The notes under the pieces were generated by a model. The model did not search any database and had not been told where the DNA came from. It worked only from the letters and a program-made list of their open reading frames with translations. A program made the position numbers and the translations under genes. A stretch of 32,142 nt of DNA from Oscillospiraceae bacterium (GTDB lineage: Bacteria > Bacillota > Clostridia > Oscillospirales > Oscillospiraceae): assembly GCA_015068455.1 (NCBI GenBank), contig SVKO01000011.1, forward strand, positions 1 to 32,142. The letters run 5' to 3'. Shown one piece after another: positions 21,334 to 29,216 of this stretch (its first letter is position 1; each line of letters starts with the position of its first letter).

Positions 21334-22395
21334 TTGACTGTTATCGATATCTATTCCGGTTTCCTGGGCGCCGGCAAGACCACCCTCATCAAGAAGATGA
21401 TCTCCGAAGCCTTCGCCGGCCAGAAGCTGGCCCTCATCGAGAATGAGTTCGGCGAGATCGGCATCGACGGTGGCTTCCTGCGCGAGGCCGGCATCGAGAT
21501 CACTGAAATGAACTCCGGCTGCATCTGCTGCTCCCTGGTGGGCGATTTCGGCGACGCTCTGCGCAAGCTCATCTCCGAATACCATCCCGACCGCATCCTC
21601 ATCGAGCCCACCGGCGTGGGCAAGCTCTCCGACGTCATCGCCGCCGCCCGGCAGGTGGTGGACGAGGACGTCCAGCTCGGCTGCTTCACCACCGTCGCCG
21701 ACGCCAATAAAGTCAAGCTCTATATGAAGAACTTCGGCGAATTCTATAACAACCAGATCGAGACCGCCTCCTGCATCGTCCTGAGCCGCACCGACAGCAT
21801 CAAGCAGGAGAAGCTGGACGCTGCCGTGGCCCTGCTGCGGGAGCACAATCCGAAGGCCACCATCGTCACCACCCCCTGGGATCAGCTCACGGGCGCGCAG
21901 CTGCTCGCCGCCATGGAGCAGACCCACACCCTGGCGAAGGAGCTTTCAGCGCTCGAGGCCGAGACCCATCACGACCACGAGCATCATCACCATCATGATC
22001 ATGATCATGACCACGACCACGAGCATCACCATCATGACCATGACCATGACCATGAGCACGAGCATGAGCATCATCACCATGATCACGACCATCACCATCA
22101 CCACCACGGCCACGACGCCGACGAGGTGTTCATGAGCTGGGGCGTGGAAACGGCAAAGAAATTCACCAGGGAAGCCATCGAGCAGGCCCTGAAGGAGCTG
22201 GACTTCGCCATGGAGTACGGCATCGTGCTGCGGGCCAAGGGCATCGTGGCCGCCGAGGACGGAACCTGGCTCCACTTTGACCATGTGCCCGGCGAGATCG
22301 ACGTGCGCGAAGGCGCCGCCGACGTCACCGGCCGCCTGTGCGTGATCGGCTCCAAGCTCAACGAGCCGGCCCTGCACGAGCTGTTCGGCGTATAA
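21334..22395 (+). CDS. G3E-family (CobW/YciC-type) GTPase with histidine-rich metal loop
   Basis: 353 aa from a TTG start at 21334. AGAAGGTG lies 6 nt upstream, and a GTG at 21325 would overlap that site, so TTG is preferred. Walker A is GFLGAGKT (residues 9-16), the metal motif CICC is at 63-66, ILIEPTG is the switch II region, and SRTD at 151-154 replaces the usual NKxD base-specificity motif. Residues 212-260 are a run with about 33 His among Asp/Glu. The C-terminal domain follows. The family loads zinc, cobalt or nickel onto target proteins using GTP. The next gene, 10 nt on, is a related protein. Confidence 0.9.
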   Translation: MTVIDIYSGFLGAGKTTLIKKMISEAFAGQKLALIENEFGEIGIDGGFLREAGIEITEMNSGCICCSLVGDFGDALRKLISEYHPDRILIEPTGVGKLSDVIAAARQVVDEDVQLGCFTTVADANKVKLYMKNFGEFYNNQIETASCIVLSRTDSIKQEKLDAAVALLREHNPKATIVTTPWDQLTGAQLLAAMEQTHTLAKELSALEAETHHDHEHHHHHDHDHDHDHEHHHHDHDHDHEHEHEHHHHDHDHHHHHHGHDADEVFMSWGVETAKKFTREAIEQALKELDFAMEYGIVLRAKGIVAAEDGTWLHFDHVPGEIDVREGAADVTGRLCVIGSKLNEPALHELFGV

Positions 22396-22405
22396 GGAGG
22401 CGGCC

Positions 22406-23341
22406 ATGCCAATCCCCGTCTATGCCTTCACCGGCTTTTTGGAATCGGGCAAGACGCTGTTCATCCAGCAGACCCTGGAGGATGAGCGCTTCAACGCCGG
22501 CGAGCGCACCCTGCTGCTCATCTGCGAGGAGGGCGAGGAGGAATACGACGCCTCCACCTATCCCCACAAGTGCGTCTACTTTGAGCCCATCGATCAGGAA
22601 GCCGTCACCACGGAGCAGCTCGACGCCCTGCAGAAGAAGCACCACGCCCAGCGCATCGTAGTGGAGCTCAACGGCATGCAGGAGACCGCGCCCTTTTTCA
22701 ACAAAATGCCCCGGGACTGGGCCATCGCCCAGGAGGTCATGTTCGCCGACAGCCGCACGATCCTGAGCTACAACGCCAACATGCGCCAGCTGGTGGTGGA
22801 CAAGCTCCGCGGCGCGGAGATGGTGGTATTCAACCGCATGGAAAAGAACGCGGACGTGATGCCCTTCCACAAGCTGGCCCGGGCCGTCAACCGCCGCATC
22901 GACATCGTCTACGACTTTACCGACGGCAGCACCACCTTCGACGAGATCGAGGATCCCCTTCCCTTCGACATCGAAGCCGACCCCATCGTGATCGGGGACG
23001 ACGACTACGCCCTGTGGTACCGGGACATCTCCGAGGAGCCGAAGAAATACGCCGGGAAGACCGTCCGCTTCAAGGGCCAGGTGGCCAAGCTGCGCCGCGA
23101 CCGCGACGGCATGTTCGCCCCCGGCCGGTTCGTCATGACCTGCTGCGAGGCCGACATCCAGTTCCTGGGTCTCCCCTGCCGCTACGACGGCGCTGAACGC
23201 CTCAGGGCCCGCGACTGGGTCATGGTCACGGCGAAGGTCAGCGTCAAGTATCACGCCCTGTACCGGGGCGTCGGCCCGATCCTGACCGCCCTTCGCGTCG
23301 ATCCCGCCGCGCCTCCCCTGCAGGAGGTCTGCACATTCTGA
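22406..23341 (+). CDS. G3E-like GTPase fused to a DUF1980 (YcgQ)-like C-terminal domain
   Basis: 311 aa. Residues 1-~190 are a G3E-like P-loop domain: Walker A GFLESGKT at 10-17, switch-like IVVELNG, and a divergent base-recognition segment VVFNRMEKN. The CxCC metal motif of CobW proteins is missing. Residues ~200-311 resemble the C-terminal part of the YcgQ/DUF1980 family: GKTVRFKGQV, then RFVMTCCEADIQFLGLPC, then DWVMVTAKV. In Bacillus, YcgQ/YcgR are linked to zinc regulation, which fits the GTPase next door. AGGAGG precedes the ATG. It is the second gene of the operon and ends at a 16-bp hairpin. Domain assignment is by recall of motifs, moderately sure. Confidence 0.8.
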   Translation: MPIPVYAFTGFLESGKTLFIQQTLEDERFNAGERTLLLICEEGEEEYDASTYPHKCVYFEPIDQEAVTTEQLDALQKKHHAQRIVVELNGMQETAPFFNKMPRDWAIAQEVMFADSRTILSYNANMRQLVVDKLRGAEMVVFNRMEKNADVMPFHKLARAVNRRIDIVYDFTDGSTTFDEIEDPLPFDIEADPIVIGDDDYALWYRDISEEPKKYAGKTVRFKGQVAKLRRDRDGMFAPGRFVMTCCEADIQFLGLPCRYDGAERLRARDWVMVTAKVSVKYHALYRGVGPILTALRVDPAAPPLQEVCTF

Positions 23342-23344
23342 TCA

Positions 23345-23378
23345 AAACCGCCCCGCGCCGAACGGCGCGGGGCGGTTT
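23345..23378. terminator. Terminator of the G3E operon
   Basis: AAACCGCCCCGCGCCG and its exact complement flank AA, a 16-bp stem with a short TTT end. Confidence 0.8.
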
Positions 23379-23429
23379 CCTGGAATAGGGACAGGCCGTG
23401 TCGAATAGGCATGAAGCGGAGGTGTCGTC

Positions 23430-24125
23430 ATGGTACCTGAAACGCTCTGGCTGCTGTTTTCCGCCATGTTCTATTCCCTGCGCCTGGGCGATCACAGCAG
23501 TTCCTTTCCGAAGCCCCTGTCAAAAGCCCAGGAGCAGCACTATCTCGCCCTGGCCGCCCGGGGGGACCTGGAAGCGCGGAACATCCTGATCGAACGCAAT
23601 CTGCGTCTTGTCGCCCATATCATGAAGAAATACTACGCCCAGAGCGCGGATCAGGAGGACCTGATCTCCATCGGCACCATCGGGCTCATCAAAGGGATCT
23701 CCACCTTCGACGCCTCCAAGGGCGCGCGGCTGGCGACCTACTGCGCCCGATGCGTGGAAAACGAGATCCTGATGTACTTCCGCGCCCAGCGCAAAAGCGC
23801 CCAGGACGTCTCCCTCTCCGATGACATCGACGCCGGACGGGACAGCAGCGCCCTTTCCTTCATGGACGTTCTGTGCGACGACACGGACCTGACGGAAGCC
23901 CTGAGCACCCGTGAACAGCACGAGCAGCTGCTTCGCTATCTGCATACCTGCCTGACGCCCCGGGAGCGAAAGGTCCTGATCCTGCGCTACGGGCTGGGCA
24001 GGCGCGCTCCCCTCCCCCAGCGGGAGGTGGCGGAGCAGTGCGCCATCAGCCGGTCCTACGTCAGCCGGATCGAGAAGCGGGCACTGGAAAAGCTCCGCGC
24101 GGCCTTTGCCCGGGATGATCCCTGA
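23430..24125 (+). CDS. sigK: RNA polymerase sporulation sigma factor, SigK type
   Basis: 231 aa. The N-terminal ~25 residues are hydrophobic (ETLWLLFSAMFYSLRLG), like the pro-peptide of sigma-K that is removed in the mother cell. FPKPLSKAQEQHYLALAARG then starts the mature protein. Region 2 includes NLRLVAHIMKKY and EDLISIGTIGLIKGISTFD; region 4 includes LTPRERKVLILRYGL and QREVAEQCAISRSYVSRIEK. The gene is continuous, with no skin-type insertion. GGAGG lies 8 nt before the ATG. It directs late mother-cell genes for coat and cortex, and is good evidence that the host sporulates. SigE is an alternative, but the FPKPLS start favours SigK. Confidence 0.9.
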   Translation: MVPETLWLLFSAMFYSLRLGDHSSSFPKPLSKAQEQHYLALAARGDLEARNILIERNLRLVAHIMKKYYAQSADQEDLISIGTIGLIKGISTFDASKGARLATYCARCVENEILMYFRAQRKSAQDVSLSDDIDAGRDSSALSFMDVLCDDTDLTEALSTREQHEQLLRYLHTCLTPRERKVLILRYGLGRRAPLPQREVAEQCAISRSYVSRIEKRALEKLRAAFARDDP

Positions 24126-24129
24126 ACGT

Positions 24130-24171
24130 AAAAAAGCACTCCCGATACAGGCGCATCGGGAGCGCTTTTTT
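24130..24171. terminator. Bidirectional terminator between sigK and the SLH gene
   Basis: AAAAAAGC and CTCCCGAT pair with ATCGGGAG and GCTTTTTT around ACAGGCGC, with one unpaired A. U-runs exist on both strands between converging genes. Confidence 0.88.
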
Positions 24172-24191
24172 CAATGAATGGTTTATCCGGC

Positions 24192-25868
24192 TCACACATA
24201 GGGGATTTCGCGCTGGAGGAAGCGGGAAATGATGGTGGCGAACTGGGCGCGGGTGGCGCTCTTGTCCGGCTGGAGATAGTCCCTGTTGTTGGACTTGACG
24301 CCGGAGATGATGCCCGCGGCAACGGCCCAGGCCATGGCCTTCTTGGCGTAGTTGTGCACCTTGCCGGCGTCGGGGAAGCCGCTCAGATCGGCCGACGCGG
24401 ATACATCCTCGTCGAACGCCTGGGAGAAGCGATAGAGGATCGCAGCCAGCTGCTCGCGGGTGACGTTGTCGCCCGGCCGATACGTGCCGTCATTGAATCC
24501 GTTGACCACGCCGAGCTTTTGGGCCCAGATGACCGCCTTGGAATAGTACTTGCCGGCGGGAACATCGGAGAAGCCGCTGCTGCCCGAAACCTCCGGCTCG
24601 CCGCACAGGCGGTACAGAACCGTCACCACCATGCCGCGCGTTACGGGATTATTGGGCGCAAACTTGTCGTCGCTGACGCCGTTCATCAGGCCGATGTCAT
24701 AGACAAAGTCCACGTGCTCGGAATACCAGGCGTTATAGACCGTATCGGTGAAGATGGCCGGCTCAAAGACGTTGGCACAGCCGTCCTTCCCGCAGACGGT
24801 GCAATAGCCAACCTGTTGCCGCGGGCAGGTCGCTGTGCGCTCCATGAGTACCGCGTCGGTAAGCTGATGGTAGTTGACCTTGTATGTCACGGATCGGGTC
24901 TTGGCGTAGCAGTTCGCCGAGATCGTGACCGTGCCGGGCTTGATCGCCGTCACGACGCCGTTGTTGACCGTGGCGACCGACGGATCGCTGGAGGACCAGG
25001 TATAATAGATCGGACTGCCGACAGCGCCGCTGGCGCTGGTGCGGATCGTGTCCGTGGTTCCGACGCACAGGGCGGTCTTGCCGGGCAGGAGGCTGAAATC
25101 ACTGAGCGAACCGACGCCGAGGGTCAGCTTCTTTTTCAGATTTCCGCAGGTGACCTCTATCTCCGTGATGCCGACAGCCTTGCCGACCACATAGATATAG
25201 CCGGCATTCATTGTCACCGCAGCGACATTGGGCTGAGAGTTTTTCACGGTGAATACGCGGGAGATCGTCGCGTCCAGCGGCTCCGGCATCGGGCGCAGGA
25301 TGAGGGTTTCACCCACGGAGATGATGCCGCCGTTCGAACCCTCCTGGATATAGAGCTGTATATCCGTGGCAGGGATCGCGCTGTTGACCACCTTCATATC
25401 CACAATATAATCCGTATCACCGCTGTACTGGCGGCCGGACGGGCTCCGAATGCCCCAGAGCACCGCATAGTTGCCGGCGCTGTATTTGCCGTCCAGGTTA
25501 AAGCTTGCCGTGAGAATGTAATTCGGAGACGCGAATTTGCTGACGCTGTAGGAACGCGATTCAACCAGAGGAAGGTTATTGCTGTTGGCCAGCTGGTTGG
25601 CGGTGCCTCTGTAGATCTCGATGATAAAGGTATCTCCGCTGTTGGGCGTGGCAATACGCCGCTTGAAACTCAGCATCGCCGTGGAGCCCTTGACATAGGT
25701 GCTGTTGAAGGTATCGGCACAGCAGTACACATACCCGTCGTCCATGGCGCCCTTCGTCGCGGGCTTTTGCCGGTCAAAGCACTCGACGGCATTGGCGCCG
25801 AGAACAGACGGGCAAAGCGAGAGCAGCATCACAACGGCGAGACAAAGCGCAATCAATCTGTGTTTCAT
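24192..25868 (-). CDS. Surface protein with Ig-like and SLH domains
   Basis: 558 aa from the ATG at 25868 (AAGGAGAACCAA upstream). The signal peptide is MKHRLIALCLAVVMLLSLCP, with probable cleavage after VLGA. Residues ~30-170 are an unrecognised beta-rich region. Residues ~265-350 are a Big_2-type Ig-like domain (YTWSSSDPSVATVNNGVVT). Residues ~375-558 are three SLH repeats: GLMNGVSDDKFAPNNPVTRG, LGVVNGFNDGTYRPGDNVTR, and a third with AAGIISGVKSNNRDYLQPDK. SLH domains bind pyruvylated cell-wall polymer, so the protein sits on the cell surface. A CxxC pair (CTVCGKDGC) lies just before the SLH part. mgtE ends upstream, 46 nt away, and may be co-transcribed. Confidence 0.9.
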   Translation of the reverse strand: MKHRLIALCLAVVMLLSLCPSVLGANAVECFDRQKPATKGAMDDGYVYCCADTFNSTYVKGSTAMLSFKRRIATPNSGDTFIIEIYRGTANQLANSNNLPLVESRSYSVSKFASPNYILTASFNLDGKYSAGNYAVLWGIRSPSGRQYSGDTDYIVDMKVVNSAIPATDIQLYIQEGSNGGIISVGETLILRPMPEPLDATISRVFTVKNSQPNVAAVTMNAGYIYVVGKAVGITEIEVTCGNLKKKLTLGVGSLSDFSLLPGKTALCVGTTDTIRTSASGAVGSPIYYTWSSSDPSVATVNNGVVTAIKPGTVTISANCYAKTRSVTYKVNYHQLTDAVLMERTATCPRQQVGYCTVCGKDGCANVFEPAIFTDTVYNAWYSEHVDFVYDIGLMNGVSDDKFAPNNPVTRGMVVTVLYRLCGEPEVSGSSGFSDVPAGKYYSKAVIWAQKLGVVNGFNDGTYRPGDNVTREQLAAILYRFSQAFDEDVSASADLSGFPDAGKVHNYAKKAMAWAVAAGIISGVKSNNRDYLQPDKSATRAQFATIISRFLQREIPYV

Positions 25869-25914
25869 TTGGTTCTCCTTTTTTATCGTTTTTCCGGGGA
25901 GCGGCAAAGGCTGC

Positions 25915-27297
25915 TCACCGGAGCTGCGGAAGCAGGGCGCATGCGATGTTGAAGTAGACCATCAGCGACAGGGCGTCGACGATCGTAGTGATAAACGGCG
26001 ACGCCATGACCGCCGGGTCAAAGCCGAGGCGGTCGGCGAACATCGGCAGGGTACAGCCGACGATCTTGGCGATCAGCACCGTCACCGCCAAAGTCAGCGC
26101 CACCACCATGGCCACCAGCCATGTGACGCCGTGGGTGTGCATCAGCGCATGATCGATCAGCATGATCTTGCCGAAGCAGACCACCGACATGGCCAGACCG
26201 CAGATGACGGCCACGCGGATCTCCTTCCAGACGACCTTGGCCAGGTCCGAGAAGTCGAGCTCATCCAGGCTGAGGCCGCGGATAATGGTGACCGAGGCCT
26301 GGGAGCCGGAGTTGCCGGCGGTATCCATGAGCATGGGCATGAAAGCGGACAGGCAGATCATCGCGCCCAGCTGCTTTTCAAAGTAGGAAATGATCAGGCC
26401 GGTAAAGGTGGCCGAGATCATCAGGAGCATGAGCCAGGGGATACGCTTTTTGAAAATATCGAAGGTGGTCATGCGCATATAGGTCTTGTCCGACGGGATG
26501 ATAGCGGCCATCTTCTGGATATCCTCGGTGGCCTCGTCTTCCATGACGTCCATGGCGTCGTCGAAGGTGACGATGCCGACCATACGGTTTTCGGCGTCCA
26601 CCACGGGCAGGGCCAGGAAGTTGTACTTCGAGAACATCTGGGCGACCTCTTCCTGGTCGGTCAGGGTGGATACGGAGATCACGTTGGTGACCATCAGCTC
26701 CTCCATGGTGGTGGAGTCGTCCTCCGCCAGCAGCAGGTCCTTGACCGTCACCAGGCCGACCAGCGTCCGCTCGTCGGTGACGTAACAGGTATAGATGGTC
26801 TCTTTGTCCACACCCGTGCGTCGGATGCGGGTGATGGCCTCCTCCACGGTCATCTTCGGCCGCAGGGAGACGTACTCGGTGGTCATGATCGAGCCGGCGG
26901 AATTCTCGGGATAGCGCAGGAGCTCATTGATGTTCTTGCGCATTTCCGGGTCCGCCTGGGACAGGATGCGCCGCACCACCGTGGCGGGCATCTCCTCGAC
27001 CAGGTCGACGGCGTCATCGACGTAGAGCTCGTCGATGACCTCCTTCAGCTCCGAGTCGCTGAAGCCGCGGATCAGCAGCTCCTGGGCCTCGGGCTCCATT
27101 TCAACAAAAGTATCGGCCGCCAGTTCCTTGGGCAGCAGCCGGTACAAAAGCGGAAGCCGCTCCTCCTCCAGCTCGCTGAACACCGCCGCGATATCCGACG
27201 GGTTCATGGTGATGAGAATGTCGCGCAGGGTGGCGTACTTCTTCTCCTCGAGCAGCTTGCGGAGCGTCGCTTCCATGGTAACTGCGTGGTTTGCCAT
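25915..27297 (-). CDS. mgtE: Magnesium transporter MgtE
   Basis: 460 aa from the ATG at 27297 (TTAGGAGG about 9 nt upstream). Residues 1-130 are the N-domain with repeated Glu-rich helices. Residues ~130-255 are two CBS domains beginning NSAGSIMTTEYVSL. The connecting helix is followed by five membrane helices (~285-460). The pore signature PMLMDTAGNSGSQAS and GFDPAVMASPFITT are intact. It imports Mg2+ and is gated by Mg2+ bound to the cytosolic domains. Its message carries a long structured leader with a short ORF, so expression is probably also controlled at RNA level. Confidence 0.95.
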   Translation of the reverse strand: MANHAVTMEATLRKLLEEKKYATLRDILITMNPSDIAAVFSELEEERLPLLYRLLPKELAADTFVEMEPEAQELLIRGFSDSELKEVIDELYVDDAVDLVEEMPATVVRRILSQADPEMRKNINELLRYPENSAGSIMTTEYVSLRPKMTVEEAITRIRRTGVDKETIYTCYVTDERTLVGLVTVKDLLLAEDDSTTMEELMVTNVISVSTLTDQEEVAQMFSKYNFLALPVVDAENRMVGIVTFDDAMDVMEDEATEDIQKMAAIIPSDKTYMRMTTFDIFKKRIPWLMLLMISATFTGLIISYFEKQLGAMICLSAFMPMLMDTAGNSGSQASVTIIRGLSLDELDFSDLAKVVWKEIRVAVICGLAMSVVCFGKIMLIDHALMHTHGVTWLVAMVVALTLAVTVLIAKIVGCTLPMFADRLGFDPAVMASPFITTIVDALSLMVYFNIACALLPQLR

Positions 27298-27534
27298 GTG
27301 ACTTTTCCTCCTAACTAATGTTTGTTCCTCCTGCGAGGGGTTAGCATAGGAAGTAAGGTACATTCTGGCCGCATGCGCCCGCTTTCAAAGCGGGCCGCTT
27401 GTTAAGCGGTGAAACCTCCGGACGCGGAACGCGGCCCGGGGTCGGCGCTACTTCGGCCTGCGGATGTGCCGTTACTACTCCCAGCGTCCATGAATTTCAC
27501 TCCTTTATGATTCAATTTGCGGCATAAAACCGCT
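27298..27534 (-). promoter_or_regulatory. Long structured 5' leader of mgtE (riboswitch or attenuator candidate)
   Basis: About 237 nt lie between the predicted transcript start and the mgtE ATG. In transcript order: a hairpin near AAAGCGG/CCGC; GGACGC (starting 27488) closing with GCGTCC (near 27420) over a ~70-nt domain that contains GGGAGTAGTAACGGC and GAAGTAGCGCCG; a small CCGCTT/AAGCGG hairpin; and a perfect GCCCGCTTT/AAAGCGGGC hairpin. No U-run follows the last hairpin. It does not show the M-box motifs I know, and GGGAGTAG only superficially recalls yybP-ykoY. Class unknown. Confidence 0.55.
27402..27491 (-). CDS. Putative 29-codon leader ORF upstream of mgtE
   Basis: An ATG at 27491 follows AAAGGAGTG by 6 nt, a strong ribosome site. 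The peptide (MDAGSSNGTSAGRSSADPGP, then nine more residues) is rich in Ser, Gly and Ala and has an Asp-Pro-Gly-Pro stretch. It ends inside the leader, 104 nt before mgtE. It is much too short and low-complexity to be an enzyme. A regulatory leader peptide is the natural reading. It could also be a chance ORF in a structured RNA, since its codons coincide with the paired domain. Confidence 0.4.
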   Translation of the reverse strand: MDAGSSNGTSAGRSSADPGPRSASGGFTA

Positions 27535-27540
27535 TTTATT

Positions 27541-27569
27541 ATTCTAGGCCAAATCCGCCGCTTTGTCAA
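27541..27569 (-). promoter_or_regulatory. Promoter of mgtE
   Basis: On the minus strand consensus TTGACA (27564-27569), 17-bp spacer, TAGAAT (27541-27546). A TTGTC-AATC-GACAA palindrome (27563-27576) covers the -35 and may be an operator shared with the divergent alaX gene. Confidence 0.82.
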
Positions 27570-27582
27570 TCGACAAGCGGGG

Positions 27583-27611
27583 TTTTCATCCGGAAAAAAA
27601 TATGATAAAAT
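27583..27611 (+). promoter_or_regulatory. Possible promoter of the alaX-like gene
   Basis: TTTTCA (27583-27588), 17-bp spacer, TAAAAT (27606-27611); TATGAT at 27601 is an alternative -10. The -35 is weak. Confidence 0.4.
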
Positions 27612-27640
27612 GAACCCGATCAAAAACGGGAGGGATCCAT

Positions 27641-28792
27641 ATGGCAACGCGCAGATTATACTATGAGGATGCCTATATCCGCCGGTTCGAGGCGGAAGTG
27701 ATTTCCTGCGAGCCGAAGGGAAAGCGCTATGAGGTCGTGCTGGATCAGACCGCCTTCTTCCCCGAGGGCGGCGGCCAGGCGCCGGACCTGGGCGCCCTGG
27801 GCGCGGCCCGCGTGCTGGACGTGCAGGAGCGCGGCGACGGGATCGTGCATACCTGCGACCGCCCCCTGTCCCCCGGCGAATGCGTCGCCGGCGAGATCGA
27901 CTGGGCCCGGCGGTTCCGGCTCATGCAGCAGCACAGCGGCGAGCATCTGGTCTCCGGTCTCGTGCACGAGCGCTACGGCTGGAACAATGTGGGCTTCCAT
28001 ATGGGCGCGGACTGCATGACCATCGACTTCTCCGGCCCCATCCCCCCGGAGGATATCCCCGGCATCGAGCGCGCCGCCAACGAAGCCGTCTGGGCGGATC
28101 TCCCCTCCGAAGTGCTCCTGCCCACGGCTGAGGAGCTGGAGCAGCTGCACTACCGCAGCAAAAAGGCCCTGACCGGCCAGGTGCGCCTGGTGCGCTTCCC
28201 GGGCACGGATCTGTGCGCCTGCTGCGGCACCCACGTCGCCCGCACGGGCGAGATCGGCCTCATCAAGATCCTTTCCTGCATCAAATTCCGCGAGGGCGTG
28301 CGCATCGAAATGATGTGCGGGGCCCAGGCCCTTGATTACCTCTCCGCGATCCATGCGCAAAACCACGAGATCAGCACCCTGCTGTCGGCCAAGCCCATGC
28401 AGACCGCAAAAGCGGTGCGCCGGGTGCTGGCCGAGCGGGACGACGCCCTGTACCGCCTCACCGCAGCGGAGAATCAGCGTTTTGAAGAGATCGCCGAAGC
28501 CCTCGGCGGCGCCGGCGACTGCACCCTGTTCGAGCCGAATCTGAGTCCCGACGGCGTGCGCAAGCTGGCGGTGGCGGTCATGGAGCGCTGCGGCGGACGG
28601 TGCGCCGTCTTCTCCGGAGACGACGAGGCGGGCTACAAATACGCCCTCGGTCAAACAGGCGGCGACCTGCGCGAACTTGTCAGGCAAATGAACGCCTCCC
28701 TGTCCGGCCGCGGCGGCGGCAAGCCCTTCTTCGCCCAGGGCAGCGTCGGCGCAAAGCGCGCCGAAATCGAGGCCTTTTTCGCCGCCCTTTGA
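27641..28792 (+). CDS. alaX: AlaX-type alanyl-tRNA editing protein
   Basis: 383 aa. It is a free-standing homologue of the AlaRS editing domain that hydrolyses Ser- or Gly-tRNA(Ala). Residues ~1-85 are the beta-barrel part (QTAFFPEGGGQAPDLG). The zinc site is HSGEH (His98, His102) and CCGTH (Cys194, His198). The C-terminal ~130 residues are a DHHA1-like domain ending GGGKPFFAQG, so this is the long AlaX-L form. GGGAGGGATCC precedes the ATG. It is divergent from mgtE and monocistronic, followed by tRNA-Pro. Confidence 0.93.
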   Translation: MATRRLYYEDAYIRRFEAEVISCEPKGKRYEVVLDQTAFFPEGGGQAPDLGALGAARVLDVQERGDGIVHTCDRPLSPGECVAGEIDWARRFRLMQQHSGEHLVSGLVHERYGWNNVGFHMGADCMTIDFSGPIPPEDIPGIERAANEAVWADLPSEVLLPTAEELEQLHYRSKKALTGQVRLVRFPGTDLCACCGTHVARTGEIGLIKILSCIKFREGVRIEMMCGAQALDYLSAIHAQNHEISTLLSAKPMQTAKAVRRVLAERDDALYRLTAAENQRFEEIAEALGGAGDCTLFEPNLSPDGVRKLAVAVMERCGGRCAVFSGDDEAGYKYALGQTGGDLRELVRQMNASLSGRGGGKPFFAQGSVGAKRAEIEAFFAAL

Positions 28793-28831
28793 CCCTCCCG
28801 GACGGCCCTTCCCTGCCCGCGAAAAAAGTCC

Positions 28832-28860
28832 TTGCTTTTTTCATCCGGTTGTGCTATGAT
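28832..28860 (+). promoter_or_regulatory. Promoter of tRNA-Pro
   Basis: TTGCTT (28832-28837), 17-bp spacer, TATGAT (28855-28860), 23 bp before the mature 5' end. Confidence 0.75.
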
Positions 28861-28883
28861 ATTTTGGCAATCGAAAATGGTAT

Positions 28884-28960
28884 CCGGGTGTGGCGAAGTT
28901 TGGTATCGCGCTTGAATGGGGTTCAAGAGGCCTCGAGTTCGAATCTCGACACTCGGACCA
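28884..28960 (+). tRNA. tRNA-Pro (anticodon GGG)
   Basis: Acceptor CCGGGTG pairs with CACTCGG (one G-U), discriminator A, encoded CCA. The anticodon stem CTTGA/TCAAG with loop ATGGGGT gives GGG. The C1-G72 pair and A73 fit proline. Base composition changes sharply beyond this gene, so it may be an integration site. Confidence 0.94.
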
Positions 28961-28966
28961 ATCCGC

Positions 28967-28998
28967 GAGGGAAGAAACAGACGTTTCTTCCCTCTTTT
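28967..28998 (+). terminator. Terminator of tRNA-Pro
   Basis: GAGGGAAGAAAC and GTTTCTTCCCTC pair around AGAC, followed by TTTT. Confidence 0.9.
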
Positions 28999-29039
28999 CC
29001 TATGTTTTCCAAACTATTTGAAAAATCACGAATTTCTGA

Positions 29040-29064
29040 GGTCAACAAAAAAGGTCAACAAAAA
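29040..29064. repeat. Short tandem repeat GGTCAACAAAAA
   Basis: Two near-exact copies occur back to back, 80 nt after tRNA-Pro. They may mark an attachment or recombination region; the evidence is slight. Confidence 0.35.
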
Positions 29065-29113
29065 GCCTAAATAGCCCAAAAAACAAGCCTAAGAGCCCTT
29101 TCAATATGCAGAC

Positions 29114-29144
29114 GGACGCGGGGTAAACGATCCCGCGTCCTTTT
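29114..29144 (+). terminator. Isolated terminator hairpin
   Basis: GGACGCGGG (29114-29122) and CCCGCGTCC (29132-29140) pair, then TTTT. No gene for it to terminate is visible upstream other than tRNA-Pro, so it may belong to a lost gene. Confidence 0.7.
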
Positions 29145-29216
29145 GCATTTTCGAGCCTAAAGGCATCCGATTCCTTAATGCTCACGGGCTCTGTGTTTAT
29201 TCTGACATGTCAAGCC

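Noticed and set aside
21961-22113. CAT/GAC-rich run resembling a simple DNA repeat
   Set aside because: It is explained as coding sequence for the His-rich metal loop of the G3E GTPase; codons vary but the reading frame is kept.
27402-27647. 81-codon version of the mgtE leader ORF
   Set aside because: Its upstream start lies before the predicted mgtE transcript start; only the 29-codon part from 27491 has a ribosome site.
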